DNA of 64,000 nucleotides, from positions 62,001 to 126,000 of the forward strand of contig NZ_WKCB01000006.1 of assembly GCF_021606685.1 (NCBI RefSeq), given 5' to 3'. This stretch comes from Pseudomonas syringae. Lineage in GTDB: Bacteria; Pseudomonadota; Gammaproteobacteria; Pseudomonadales; Pseudomonadaceae. Of the stretch, positions 1-6,638 are shown piece by piece (the first letter of the stretch is position 1; the number at the start of each line of letters is the position of its first letter). The position numbers and the translations under genes are program-made. The notes beneath the pieces were generated by a model. The model saw only the letters and a list, made by a program, of their open reading frames with translations, made no database searches and was not told where the DNA came from.

Positions 1-257
1 TTGGCGGTCAGCATGATGATCGGGATATCCCCGGTCAGCTCATCGCGCTTGAGACGGCGGGCCAGTTCGATGCCGGAGGTGCCGGGCAGCATCCAGTCCA
101 ACAGGATCAGGTCCGGCTTGCGGTCGACGATAATGGCATGGGCCTGCTGGGAGTTTTCAGCCTCCAGGCAGTCGTAGCCGGCCATTTCCAACGCAACGGC
201 GATCATCTCGCGGATGGGCGCTTCGTCGTCAACAATCAGAATGCTCCTGCCAACCAT
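1..257 (-). CDS. phoB: PhoB phosphate-response regulator, N-terminal part (cut by the window edge)
   Basis: The first about 85 residues of an OmpR-family response regulator are visible, beginning MVGRSILIVDDEAPIREM. The receiver-domain acidic pair (DD near residue 10), the phospho-acceptor Asp in LILLDWMLPG and the conserved Thr of IIMLTA are all present. The match to Pseudomonas PhoB is close, and its position next to ubiA/ubiC fits. PhoB is phosphorylated by PhoR under phosphate starvation and binds Pho boxes to switch on phosphate uptake genes. The DNA-binding C-terminus lies outside the window. A Pho-box-like sequence sits upstream in the same orientation (313-330), consistent with autoregulation. 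Confidence 0.93.
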   Translation of the reverse strand, partial: MVGRSILIVDDEAPIREMIAVALEMAGYDCLEAENSQQAHAIIVDRKPDLILLDWMLPGTSGIELARRLKRDELTGDIPIIMLTA

Positions 258-270
258 GCTCAAAAATCCT

Positions 271-289
271 CTTGTCATTTAACTGTCTT
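271..289 (+). promoter_or_regulatory. Candidate Pho box facing the secreted-protein gene
   Basis: The + strand reads CTTGTCATTTAACTGTCTT, with two TGTC cores 11 bases apart. It agrees at about 15 of 18 positions with the PhoB consensus CTGTCATAWAWCTGTCAY. A -10-like TAGATA follows about 10 bases later (299-304). It points away from phoB, towards the gene at 413. This is a motif match by eye only. Confidence 0.5.
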
Positions 290-312
290 GCGCCGCATTA
301 GATAACGGAATT

Positions 313-330
313 ATTGCAGTCGTGTGACAG
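313..330 (-). promoter_or_regulatory. Candidate Pho box of the phoB promoter
   Basis: On the minus strand the sequence CTGTCACACGACTGCAAT matches the PhoB consensus at about 13 of 18 positions. It is followed by TTATCT as a possible -10 at 301-306. That spacing suits a PhoB-activated promoter in which the Pho box replaces the -35. phoB autoregulation through a Pho box is well known in related bacteria. Here it is inferred from sequence. Confidence 0.5.
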
Positions 331-412
331 TAATTTAGTCGCTCGGGCAATTCGCGGCACTCTGGGCTACGCTTTGGGTCCGAATCCTGACAACCACAAA
401 AGGAAGGTTCAG

Positions 413-790
413 ATGACTTACAGCACGATTTCCTGGAAAGCCCTGCTGGTCAGCGCAGCGCTGGCCCTGCCGGGCCTGGCGTTTGCGGCGGAGCCGGCGA
501 TGACCAACGACGGGATGCTGGTGGACCACAAAGGGCTGACCCTTTACACCTTCGACAAGGATGCTGACGGCAAATCCGTGTGCAAGGACCAATGCGCGAC
601 CAACTGGCCGCCGCTGAAGGCGGATTCCACCGACAAATCGACCGGCGACTGGACGGTCATCACCCGTGACGACCAGACCAGCCAATGGGCCTACAAAGGC
701 AAGCCGGTGTATACCTACAAAGATGACAAGAAGGCCGGTGACAAGACCGGTGACGGCAAGGGCGGGGCGTGGCATGTGATCAAGCCCTGA
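413..790 (+). CDS. Small secreted COG4315-type repeat protein
   Basis: The protein has 125 aa. I place the start at 413 because AAGGAAGG lies just upstream and a clean signal peptide follows (hydrophobic stretch about residues 8-22, cleavage after AFA near residue 25). An upstream in-frame start at 314 would add residues that disrupt the signal. There is no lipobox Cys, so it is probably periplasmic. The mature part has the family pattern: LYTFDKDADG, then C-K-D-Q-C-A-x-N-WPP, then a second YTYKDD repeat. Proteins with this secreted repeat have no firmly assigned function. The gene stands alone between phoB and the convergent ubiA, and a Pho-box-like site precedes it, so phosphate-dependent expression is possible. 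Confidence 0.8.
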   Translation: MTYSTISWKALLVSAALALPGLAFAAEPAMTNDGMLVDHKGLTLYTFDKDADGKSVCKDQCATNWPPLKADSTDKSTGDWTVITRDDQTSQWAYKGKPVYTYKDDKKAGDKTGDGKGGAWHVIKP

Positions 791-810
791 TTCGCGCTTG
801 GGCCCCAATT

Positions 811-944
811 GTGGCGAGCGGGCTTGCCCGCGTTGGGCTGCGAAGCAGCCCTAAAACCCGACAACTCGGTGTTAACTGATGTAGCGCGGCGGCTCTGAGA
901 GGGGCCGCTTCGCGCCCCAACGCGGGCAAGCCCGCTCGCCACAA
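811..944. repeat. REPIN-like inverted REP pair
   Basis: The left arm begins GTGGCGAGCGGGCTTGCCCG at 811 and continues GCGTTGGG. Its reverse complement recurs at about 916-942, ending GCTCGCCAC. The two REP arms are separated by a GC-rich spacer that can also fold. It lies in the gap between the convergent secreted-protein gene and ubiA, where it may also protect transcript ends. This variant differs in its core from the GTGGGAGGGGG-type copies elsewhere in the window. Confidence 0.75.
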
Positions 945-984
945 CAAGCCTGCTTGCCGCAGCCAGCCTGGTCACGGTTAGCGG

Positions 985-1875
985 TTAACGAAACGCGTAG
1001 TCCGCCACAATCCCCAAAAATATCGCCAAACCCGCCCAGTGGTTATGCAGGAACGCCTTGAAGCACTTCATGCGGTCCTTGTCTCGTGTGTACCAGAACT
1101 CCCAGGCAAAACAGGCCGCCGCCGCCAGCAGCCCGAGGTGGAACCAGCCGCCCAACTCGAACCGAGCGCCCGCCAGCAACAGGCACAGCAGCGCCAGGCC
1201 CTGCAGGGTCAGGATGATCACGCGGTCGGCATCGCCGAACAGGATGGCGGTGGATTTCACGCCGATCTTCAAATCGTCGTCGCGGTCGGTCATCGCGTAA
1301 TACGTGTCATAACCCACCGTCCACAGCAGGTTGGCGATATACAACAGCCACGCCGCAGCGGGCAGGCTGCCGGTTTCGGCGGTGAACGCCATCGGCATGC
1401 CCCACGAAAACGCCGCGCCCAATACCACCTGGGGGTAATAGGTGTAGCGCTTCATGAACGGGTAGCTTGCCGCCAGCGCCAGGCCGCCCAGGGACAGCAG
1501 GATGGTGGTTGCGTTGGTCAGCAGCACCAGCAGGAAACTGATGCCCATCAGCAGTGCAAAAAATACCAGCGCCTCTTTGGAGCTGATCTTGCCGCTGACC
1601 AACGGGCGTTGCTCGGTGCGCTTCACGTGGCCATCGACCTTGCGGTCGGCCCAGTCGTTGATCACGCAGCCGCCGGCACGGGTCAGCACCACGCCCAGCA
1701 CAAAAATCACGATATTGATAAAGGACGGCGAGCCGTTGCCGGCGATCCACAGTGCCCACAGCGTCGGCCACAGCAGCAGGTAGATGCCGATGGGCTTGTC
1801 CATGCGGGTCAGCTGAATGAAATCCCAGGCCCTGGGGTTCAGGCGGTTCAGGGATTTGAGCAGACGTTGATACAT
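985..1875 (-). CDS. ubiA: 4-hydroxybenzoate polyprenyltransferase UbiA
   Basis: The protein has 296 aa, normal for UbiA. It is an integral inner-membrane prenyltransferase that attaches the polyprenyl tail to 4-hydroxybenzoate, the second step of ubiquinone synthesis. Both Mg-diphosphate motifs are visible: [16 protein letters not shown] in the first half, and [17 protein letters not shown] in the second. Several hydrophobic helices surround them. Its ATG overlaps the ubiC stop by one base (TGATG), so the two genes are translationally coupled, with ubiC upstream supplying the substrate. Confidence 0.97.
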   Translation of the reverse strand: MYQRLLKSLNRLNPRAWDFIQLTRMDKPIGIYLLLWPTLWALWIAGNGSPSFINIVIFVLGVVLTRAGGCVINDWADRKVDGHVKRTEQRPLVSGKISSKEALVFFALLMGISFLLVLLTNATTILLSLGGLALAASYPFMKRYTYYPQVVLGAAFSWGMPMAFTAETGSLPAAAWLLYIANLLWTVGYDTYYAMTDRDDDLKIGVKSTAILFGDADRVIILTLQGLALLCLLLAGARFELGGWFHLGLLAAAACFAWEFWYTRDKDRMKCFKAFLHNHWAGLAIFLGIVADYAFR

Positions 1876-2438
1876 CAGCGGTTCTCCGGATGGTCATGCA
1901 GGGCATGCCAGAAGCTCGGCAAGAAAATCTCCGCCACCAGCACACTCAGTGCGCCGCGGTCGAAGCGCGAACGGCGCGCCCACAGGCCGTCGACCTGGTC
2001 CGCCGTGGGCAGCCATTGCTGTGGATAACGGCACACCTCGATCGCCTGGCGGGCAAACGCGTGGTCGCAGAACAGCAATTCACCCAGGGAGCGGCTGCCC
2101 AATGCGTCCATCTGCAAGCCGTCGCCCTGCAAGGCACTGCGCGCCGCCACGCTGCGGGCAAACACCCAGGGTTGGCCATGCCCGCGCAAATACACTTCGC
2201 GCACCCAGCCGATACTGGCCGGGGCGAGGCCCAAGGCGGCGCATTCGTCCTCGCGCAGTGGCTGCCAGCCTTCGAACAGCGGCGTCACGCTGAAACCGTC
2301 ATTGGACAGCCACGTCAGCCGTCGCGTCAGCGAGCCTTCGTCGAACAGCCAGTTGCGGGTCAAGGGCGCGGGCAATGGGCTCAGAAGGCTCTGGGTCAGC
2401 CATTGGCAAGCGTCGGGAGGGGCGATTGAGTGCGGCAC
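1875..2438 (-). CDS. ubiC: Chorismate pyruvate-lyase UbiC
   Basis: The protein has 187 aa, the usual UbiC size. It cleaves chorismate to 4-hydroxybenzoate and pyruvate, the entry step to ubiquinone. Recognisable pieces are [20 protein letters not shown] at the N-terminus, the [16 protein letters not shown] segment, and LGELLFCD followed by the substrate-pocket region. It is the first gene of the ubiC-ubiA pair and is divergent from rubA across 195 bp that must hold both promoters. No convincing promoter box was picked out there. Confidence 0.95.
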   Translation of the reverse strand: MPHSIAPPDACQWLTQSLLSPLPAPLTRNWLFDEGSLTRRLTWLSNDGFSVTPLFEGWQPLREDECAALGLAPASIGWVREVYLRGHGQPWVFARSVAARSALQGDGLQMDALGSRSLGELLFCDHAFARQAIEVCRYPQQWLPTADQVDGLWARRSRFDRGALSVLVAEIFLPSFWHALHDHPENR

Positions 2439-2633
2439 GGTGCGTCAGTATTGGCAGCAAAAGAGGCGGCGAGCTTACCATGGCGTCCTGATCTTTTGCC
2501 GTGACGAACCAGCCCCACGCGTCGATCGTGCTTGCATCTGCCGGCCCCGATCAGTACAAAACGCCCTGAGCCGCGCGGCAACGTTGGTCTATCGACCGCC
2601 GGCCAAGATGCCTGGACCCTGAGGAAGCACGTG

Positions 2634-2801
2634 ATGAAGAAGTGGCAATGTATTGTCTGTGGCCTGATCTACAACGAAGCCGACGGCTGGCCGGATGACG
2701 GAATCCTGCCGGGCACCCGCTGGGAAGACGTCCCGCAAGACTGGCTGTGCCCGGATTGCGGCGTGGGCAAGATGGATTTCGAAATGATCGAAATCGGTTA
2801 A
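2634..2801 (+). CDS. rubA: Rubredoxin
   Basis: The protein has 55 aa. It is a small iron protein whose single Fe is bound by four cysteines, visible as C6-x-x-C9 and C39-x-x-C42, with the typical [16 protein letters not shown] loop between. The start at 2634 gives the canonical MKKWQC N-terminus; longer in-frame starts upstream have no rubredoxin-like sequence. It carries electrons from the reductase encoded 36 bp downstream, classically to alkane hydroxylase and also to oxygen- or peroxide-detoxifying enzymes. No alkane hydroxylase gene is in this window. Confidence 0.96.
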   Translation: MKKWQCIVCGLIYNEADGWPDDGILPGTRWEDVPQDWLCPDCGVGKMDFEMIEIG

Positions 2802-2837
2802 TTATTGTTTTCAGAACCGTATTACAAGGAGAAAGGA

Positions 2838-3986
2838 ATGAACGCACCTGTCGTGATCATCGGCACAGGGTTGGCCGGGTACAACGTGGCCCGGGAGTTT
2901 CGCAAGCTCGACAGCGAAACCCCGTTGCTGCTGATCACTGCGGATGACGGGCGTTCCTACTCCAAACCCATGCTCTCCACCGGCTTTGGCAAGAACAAGG
3001 ACGCCGATGGCCTGAGCATGGCCGAACCCGGCGCCATGGCCGAGCAACTCAAGGCCGAGGTGCGCACCCACACCCGCGTCAGCGGCATCGACCCCGGCCA
3101 CAAGCGCCTGTGGATCGGCGAGGAAGCGGTGGCCTACCGTGACTTGATCCTGGCCTGGGGCGCCGAGACGGTACGCGTACCGGTCGAGGGGGATGCGGCT
3201 GAGCTGGTGTTTCCGATCAACGACCTCGAAGACTACGCACGCTTTCGCACCGCCGCTGAGGGCAAGCGCCGCGTGTTGGTGCTGGGCGTGGGCCTGATCG
3301 GCTGCGAATTCGCCAACGACCTGATCCTGGGCGGTTACGACATCGACCTGGTGGCGCCGTGCGAGCAAGTCATGCCGACCCTGCTGCACCCGGCTGCCGC
3401 CGCAGCGGTGCAAGCCGGGCTGGAAGGCCTTGGCGCGCGTTTCCACATGGGCCCGGTGCTCACTCGCCTGCAGCGCAGCGCTGACGGCCTGGAAGCGCAC
3501 CTGTCGGACGGTGAAGTGGTGCACTGCGACCTGGTGGTCTCGGCCATCGGCCTGCGCCCGCGTGTCGACCTGGCCGCCGCCGCTGGCCTGCAGATCAACC
3601 GCGGGGTCATGGTGGACCGCCACCTCAAGACCTCCCACGCCAATATCTACGCGCTGGGCGACTGCGCCGAGGTCGATGGCCTCAACCTGCTCTACGTGAT
3701 GCCGCTGATGAGCTGCGCCCGCGCCCTGGCGCAGACGCTGGCCGGCAACGCCACGGCCGTCAGCTACGGCCCGATGCCGGTAACAGTAAAAACCCCGGTC
3801 TGCCCGCTGGTGGTATCGCCACCGCCACGCGGTACCGAAGGCGTCTGGAGCGTTGAAGGCCAAGGCGCCGACATCAAGGCCCTGTGCCGCGACGCCAGTG
3901 GCTGCCTGCTGGGTTATGCGCTGACCGGGACCGCCGTCATGGAGAAACTGGCCCTCAACAAAGAACTTCCGCCACTGCTGGCGTAA
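2838..3986 (+). CDS. rubB: Rubredoxin-NAD(+) reductase
   Basis: The protein has 382 aa, taking the ATG at 2838 after GGAGAAAGGA. It is an FAD-dependent pyridine-nucleotide oxidoreductase. The N-terminal dinucleotide fold reads [17 protein letters not shown], the second NAD-binding fold reads [17 protein letters not shown] (about residue 145), and a late FAD motif [12 protein letters not shown] is present. It passes electrons from NADH to rubredoxin, and with rubA directly upstream it forms a two-gene operon. This rub pair next to HU is conserved in Pseudomonas. Confidence 0.95.
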   Translation: MNAPVVIIGTGLAGYNVAREFRKLDSETPLLLITADDGRSYSKPMLSTGFGKNKDADGLSMAEPGAMAEQLKAEVRTHTRVSGIDPGHKRLWIGEEAVAYRDLILAWGAETVRVPVEGDAAELVFPINDLEDYARFRTAAEGKRRVLVLGVGLIGCEFANDLILGGYDIDLVAPCEQVMPTLLHPAAAAAVQAGLEGLGARFHMGPVLTRLQRSADGLEAHLSDGEVVHCDLVVSAIGLRPRVDLAAAAGLQINRGVMVDRHLKTSHANIYALGDCAEVDGLNLLYVMPLMSCARALAQTLAGNATAVSYGPMPVTVKTPVCPLVVSPPPRGTEGVWSVEGQGADIKALCRDASGCLLGYALTGTAVMEKLALNKELPPLLA

Positions 3987-4177
3987 ATACCGGTCGTTCT
4001 GTCGGAATAACCCTGTTTTTGGCCCGAGAAAGGTCGCCGCGAGACTGGCGGAGCGTGCGAGGGCATGCCATCCTCACTCCCGTCTGCCGCAGAGTAGAGC
4101 CTGCGGCGCCTTGGGCGCTGCTCCGTCAGAGAGCAGCACGGACATAACAACAAAAAACCGTCAAAGAGGCTTCACTT

Positions 4178-4453
4178 ATGCGTAAACCAGAACTCGCAGC
4201 CGCTATCGCTGAAAAAGCCGATCTCACCAAAGAACAGGCCAACCGCGTCCTCAACGCCGTTCTCGAAGAAATCACCGGCGCCCTGCACCGCAAGGACAGC
4301 GTCACCCTGGTCGGCTTCGGGACCTTCCTGCAACGCCACCGCGGCGCCCGCACCGGCAAGAACCCACAAACCGGCGAGCCAGTGAAAATCAAGGCGAGCA
4401 ACACCGTTGCGTTCAAGCCGGGCAAGTCGCTCAAAGACAGCGTCAACCCGTAA
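4178..4453 (+). CDS. hup: HU-family DNA-binding protein
   Basis: The protein has 91 aa, the standard HU length. HU dimers bend and compact DNA in the nucleoid. The N-terminal helices (MRKPELAAAIAEKADLTKEQ), the VTLVGFGTF strand, the DNA-clasping arm with RTGKNPQTGEP, and the NTVAFKPGKSLKDSVN end are all present. It is probably the paralog that sits beside rubB in pseudomonads; it is not the lon-linked hupB. A strong terminator follows. Its 3' end and terminator recur in degraded form at 6003-6170, and the T6SS island starts immediately downstream, so this gene marks the island's left border. Confidence 0.95.
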   Translation: MRKPELAAAIAEKADLTKEQANRVLNAVLEEITGALHRKDSVTLVGFGTFLQRHRGARTGKNPQTGEPVKIKASNTVAFKPGKSLKDSVNP

Positions 4454-4486
4454 TAGCGGTACCGTCTGAAGGGAGGCGGGGCGGTA

Positions 4487-4520
4487 AAAAAGATGGGCAC
4501 GCCGACTGGGTCGGGTGCCC
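4487..4520. terminator. Bidirectional terminator after the HU gene
   Basis: AAAAAAGATGGGCAC is paired with GTGCCCATTTTTT across a GC-rich loop. The A-run on one side and the T-run on the other let it serve both the HU gene and the opposing leftward immunity gene. A near copy is found at 6127-6168. Confidence 0.85.
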
Positions 4521-4544
4521 ATTTTTTGTTGGGTTTACATGAGT

Positions 4545-5003
4545 TCAATGACTCAATGACGTATAGATCCTGACCAACTGCTCTGTGTACTTTTTACTGT
4601 TGGGTATGCGTATACCTTTCAGGTAAACGTCCAGATGGTCAGGGTCGTTTTCGAGGAAAAACAACTCAAGCAGGTAGAGGATCAGGAAGTTCTTATAAAA
4701 GGGCAGGGTTTTGACTATTTTGTCTTCATCCTGGTTGCCTTCTTGCTCGTGAGCGGTCGACTTGAGTGCCGACAGCTTGGCGCTTACAAAGGGCACGAGA
4801 CCGACTTTTCCGTGCTCGATAACCTGTTCCAGTGCCTGGATATCCAGCTTGGCGACGTTGATTTTATTGGCGTCGTGCTGGAAAAGAATGTCCGAGGGCA
4901 GGGTTTCGTTGATGTCGAGATTCAACTGCTCCTGAACCGTGAGCAACACGGCCTGATAGCGGTCGCTGCCAACGAATGCTTTAACATCGTCGAGATTTAC
5001 CAT
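4545..5003 (-). CDS. Putative immunity protein of the displaced Rhs toxin tip
   Basis: The protein has 152 aa and no signal peptide or membrane segment, so it is probably cytoplasmic. It is acidic and helix-rich, beginning MVNLDDVKAFVGSDRYQAVL and ending EQLVRIYTSLSH. I do not recognise a family. The assignment as an immunity protein comes from position: its start lies 17 bp after the stop of the orphan Rhs tip (5020), the invariable toxin-immunity order in this locus, and its GC content is well below that of the backbone. The frame is intact although the cognate rhs shell is destroyed. Confidence 0.6.
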   Translation of the reverse strand: MVNLDDVKAFVGSDRYQAVLLTVQEQLNLDINETLPSDILFQHDANKINVAKLDIQALEQVIEHGKVGLVPFVSAKLSALKSTAHEQEGNQDEDKIVKTLPFYKNFLILYLLELFFLENDPDHLDVYLKGIRIPNSKKYTEQLVRIYTSLSH

Positions 5004-5019
5004 GTGTCGATACCCGTGA

Positions 5020-5998
5020 TTATTTTGGAAAGATCATATCCGGTGAAGGATCTGCGGCCTCATGGTCCCAAGGGGTCAGCGCATCAAGGTTTTTCGAGTC
5101 ATGCACGCCTGTACCGCCCGTACGCTGGGGTATATCACGGTGGTGCAATTCCATCGAAACCACTCTCTCCTCAACCGCGCCCGTCTTGCGGTTGACGACT
5201 TCCACTTTCATTTGCGGAGCCAAGCCGTCTTTCATGCGGGCCAGGTTATTTTTGAATAGAGCGACGCGTTGCTTGTGGCTTCTTCCTTCCAGAATTTTTT
5301 GCGTGCAGTGCTCCAGCAGGACCAGCCCCGTTTCCCGGTCCAGTTACTGTCCCTGAAACCGTAGGTGCTGCACTTCAATGTAATAAGCCTCGCGCACCTC
5401 CTCGACGGTGTTGCCCCACACCCGATAGGTTGCGCGCCAGACGTTATGTCCGTCCGCTTCGGTCAGTTGCTCCGGCAGGCCGTTTAGGTCGTTGTGGTAG
5501 TAGCGAATTTTCTGCAGTGATCCGGTACCGTCGACGCGAGCCAACGGTTCGTAGCCTTCATCTTGATAAACGTAAAGGCTGGTCTGACTGTGCTTGTGCT
5601 CCTGCAACAGACGCAGGCCATCCCAGGTAAACCGGGTTTCACCTAGCGGATAGCCATCACTGCCATGCTCGGTTTTTTCAACCCGTCGCCCCAGCGGGTC
5701 GTAGGTCATCCTGACCACGCTGCCGTTTTCATTGCGTACTTCAATCAGCCGGCTTTCAGCGTCATACGCAAACCGCTGCACACCGCGCTTGGCGCTGCGT
5801 TTTTCGATCATCCGGCCAAATGCGTCGTAGCGGTAACGCTTGTCCTGATAAGTCAGCAGTTTGTTATGCACTACCAGCCCCGCGCCGGGTTGTGGGCTGT
5901 CCAGCAGGTTGGCGGCGGCGTTGTACTCAAACTGCTTTTGCGCGCGCTGGCATCAGCGATTGCTGAGCCGTAAGACGCCGTTGGTGTGGGTGCGTGCG
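5020..5998 (-). pseudogene. Displaced rhs fragment: core remnant plus LHH-like nuclease tip
   Basis: From the 5' side, about 5344-5998 is Rhs YD-repeat shell, almost identical to 7167-7745 in the neighbouring complete Rhs. Position 5922-5923 joins sequences that lie 138 bp apart there (a 46-codon in-frame deletion between two YD repeats), and further upstream the frame is lost by a small indel. At 5345-5347 the Tyr codon of FQGQY has become TAA. After the stop the frame continues LDRETGL and then switches directly to a tip sequence, so the DPxGL self-cleavage region is missing. The tip reads MELHHRDIPQR and later LDALTPWDHE, which resembles LHH-type HNH/EndoVII nucleases. An internal ATG at 5235 could give a 71-residue piece. 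Confidence 0.8.
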
Positions 5999-6002
5999 CA
6001 TC

Positions 6003-6170
6003 ACTCGGCACCTTCCTGCAACGGCGCCAGCAAACTGCATAAACGTGAGCAACACTGTTGCGCTCAAGTCGCTCAAGGACAGCGTCAACCCGAATGGGTG
6101 GTACCGTGTCGAGGGAGGCGGAGACTAAAAAAGATGGGCTCGCCGAGTGCGTCGGGCGCCCATCTTTTGT
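6003..6170 (+). pseudogene. Degraded second copy of the HU gene 3' end with its terminator
   Basis: This stretch parallels 4318-4520. Shared pieces in order are: ACCTTCCTGCAACG; a gap where about 50 bases are missing; GAGCAACAC-GTTGCG; AAGTCGCTCAA-GACAGCG with TCAACCCG; GGTACCG; GGGAGGCGG; and the terminator stem AAAAAAGATGGGC...GCCCATCTTTT at 6127-6168. The HU stop codon is lost and the reading frame is broken, so it is not a gene. It lies between the displaced rhs fragment and the immunity gene of the complete Rhs. The hairpin may still work as a terminator for that leftward immunity gene. Confidence 0.85.
6127..6168. terminator. Terminator copied with the HU remnant
   Basis: AAAAAAGATGGGC pairs with GCCCATCTTTT around a GC-rich loop. 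It is the diverged twin of the hairpin at 4487-4520. Placed 14 bp beyond the stop of the leftward immunity gene, it is likely to end the T6SS-effector transcript. Confidence 0.7.
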
Positions 6171-6181
6171 GAGTGCGGCAA

Positions 6182-6625
6182 TCAGTGACTTTTTTTCTTC
6201 TCATCCAAATAAAAGTTTAGATATTTTTTTGGCCTCTCTTGAAAAGCCCGCGCCTTACCAAAGCTATAGGCCTCGTCAAAGTGTTTATATGCCTCGGCAC
6301 TCCTCCCAAGTTCCAGGAGAACCATTCCGACGTTAATCAACGGACCGGTATCAATGTCCGATTCACGACCCTCAAGAGTCTTTTGTGCCCAAGGCTCAGC
6401 TGCTTTGAAGTCGCCGTTGTCGAAGTGAAGGTTGAAAATCGACCCTGTAACCCATGATGATAAGGGCGTCCATTCGAGCTTCGGCTCAGGAAGTAAATCC
6501 CATGCTTTTTGGTACAGAGCTTGAGCTGCTGTTTTTTTGTTTTTATCATCTAGATCATTGCCTGACGTCATGACTGCCATGATTTCGTCTGCCAGTGATG
6601 GATCCTCGTCTGCCAAATTTTTCAT
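6182..6625 (-). CDS. Putative immunity protein to the GH-E-like Rhs tip (TPR-like)
   Basis: The protein has 147 aa, starting at MKNLADEDPSLADEIM with AAGGAT about 8 bases upstream; a longer frame start would run into the rhs gene. There is no signal peptide, so it is cytoplasmic, where a nuclease would be blocked. The second half looks like tetratricopeptide repeats: NLHFDNGDFKAAEPWAQKTL, then INVGMVLLELGRSAEAYKHF. It starts 13 bp after the rhs stop at 6639, the standard effector-immunity layout. GC is markedly lower than in the backbone, as expected for a module acquired with its toxin tip. Confidence 0.7.
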   Translation of the reverse strand: MKNLADEDPSLADEIMAVMTSGNDLDDKNKKTAAQALYQKAWDLLPEPKLEWTPLSSWVTGSIFNLHFDNGDFKAAEPWAQKTLEGRESDIDTGPLINVGMVLLELGRSAEAYKHFDEAYSFGKARAFQERPKKYLNFYLDEKKKSH

Positions 6626-6638
6626 ACAATAATCCTTA

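Noticed and set aside
811..944. CRISPR repeat or tRNA-like structure suggested by strong inverted symmetry
   Set aside because: There are only two inverted arms with one spacer and no direct-repeat array. The same design recurs as single copies at several intergenic sites, fitting REPINs.
1039..2028. Long + strand open frame (329 codons) opposite ubiA/ubiC
   Set aside because: It lies antisense to two certain genes; its translation is Gln/Arg/His-rich low-complexity sequence typical of the reverse of high-GC coding DNA. Many similar frames opposite the T6SS and Rhs genes were dismissed for the same reason.
6003..6170. A second HU gene
   Set aside because: Only the 3' third is represented; the frame is broken, the stop codon is lost and an internal segment is missing, so it is a remnant.
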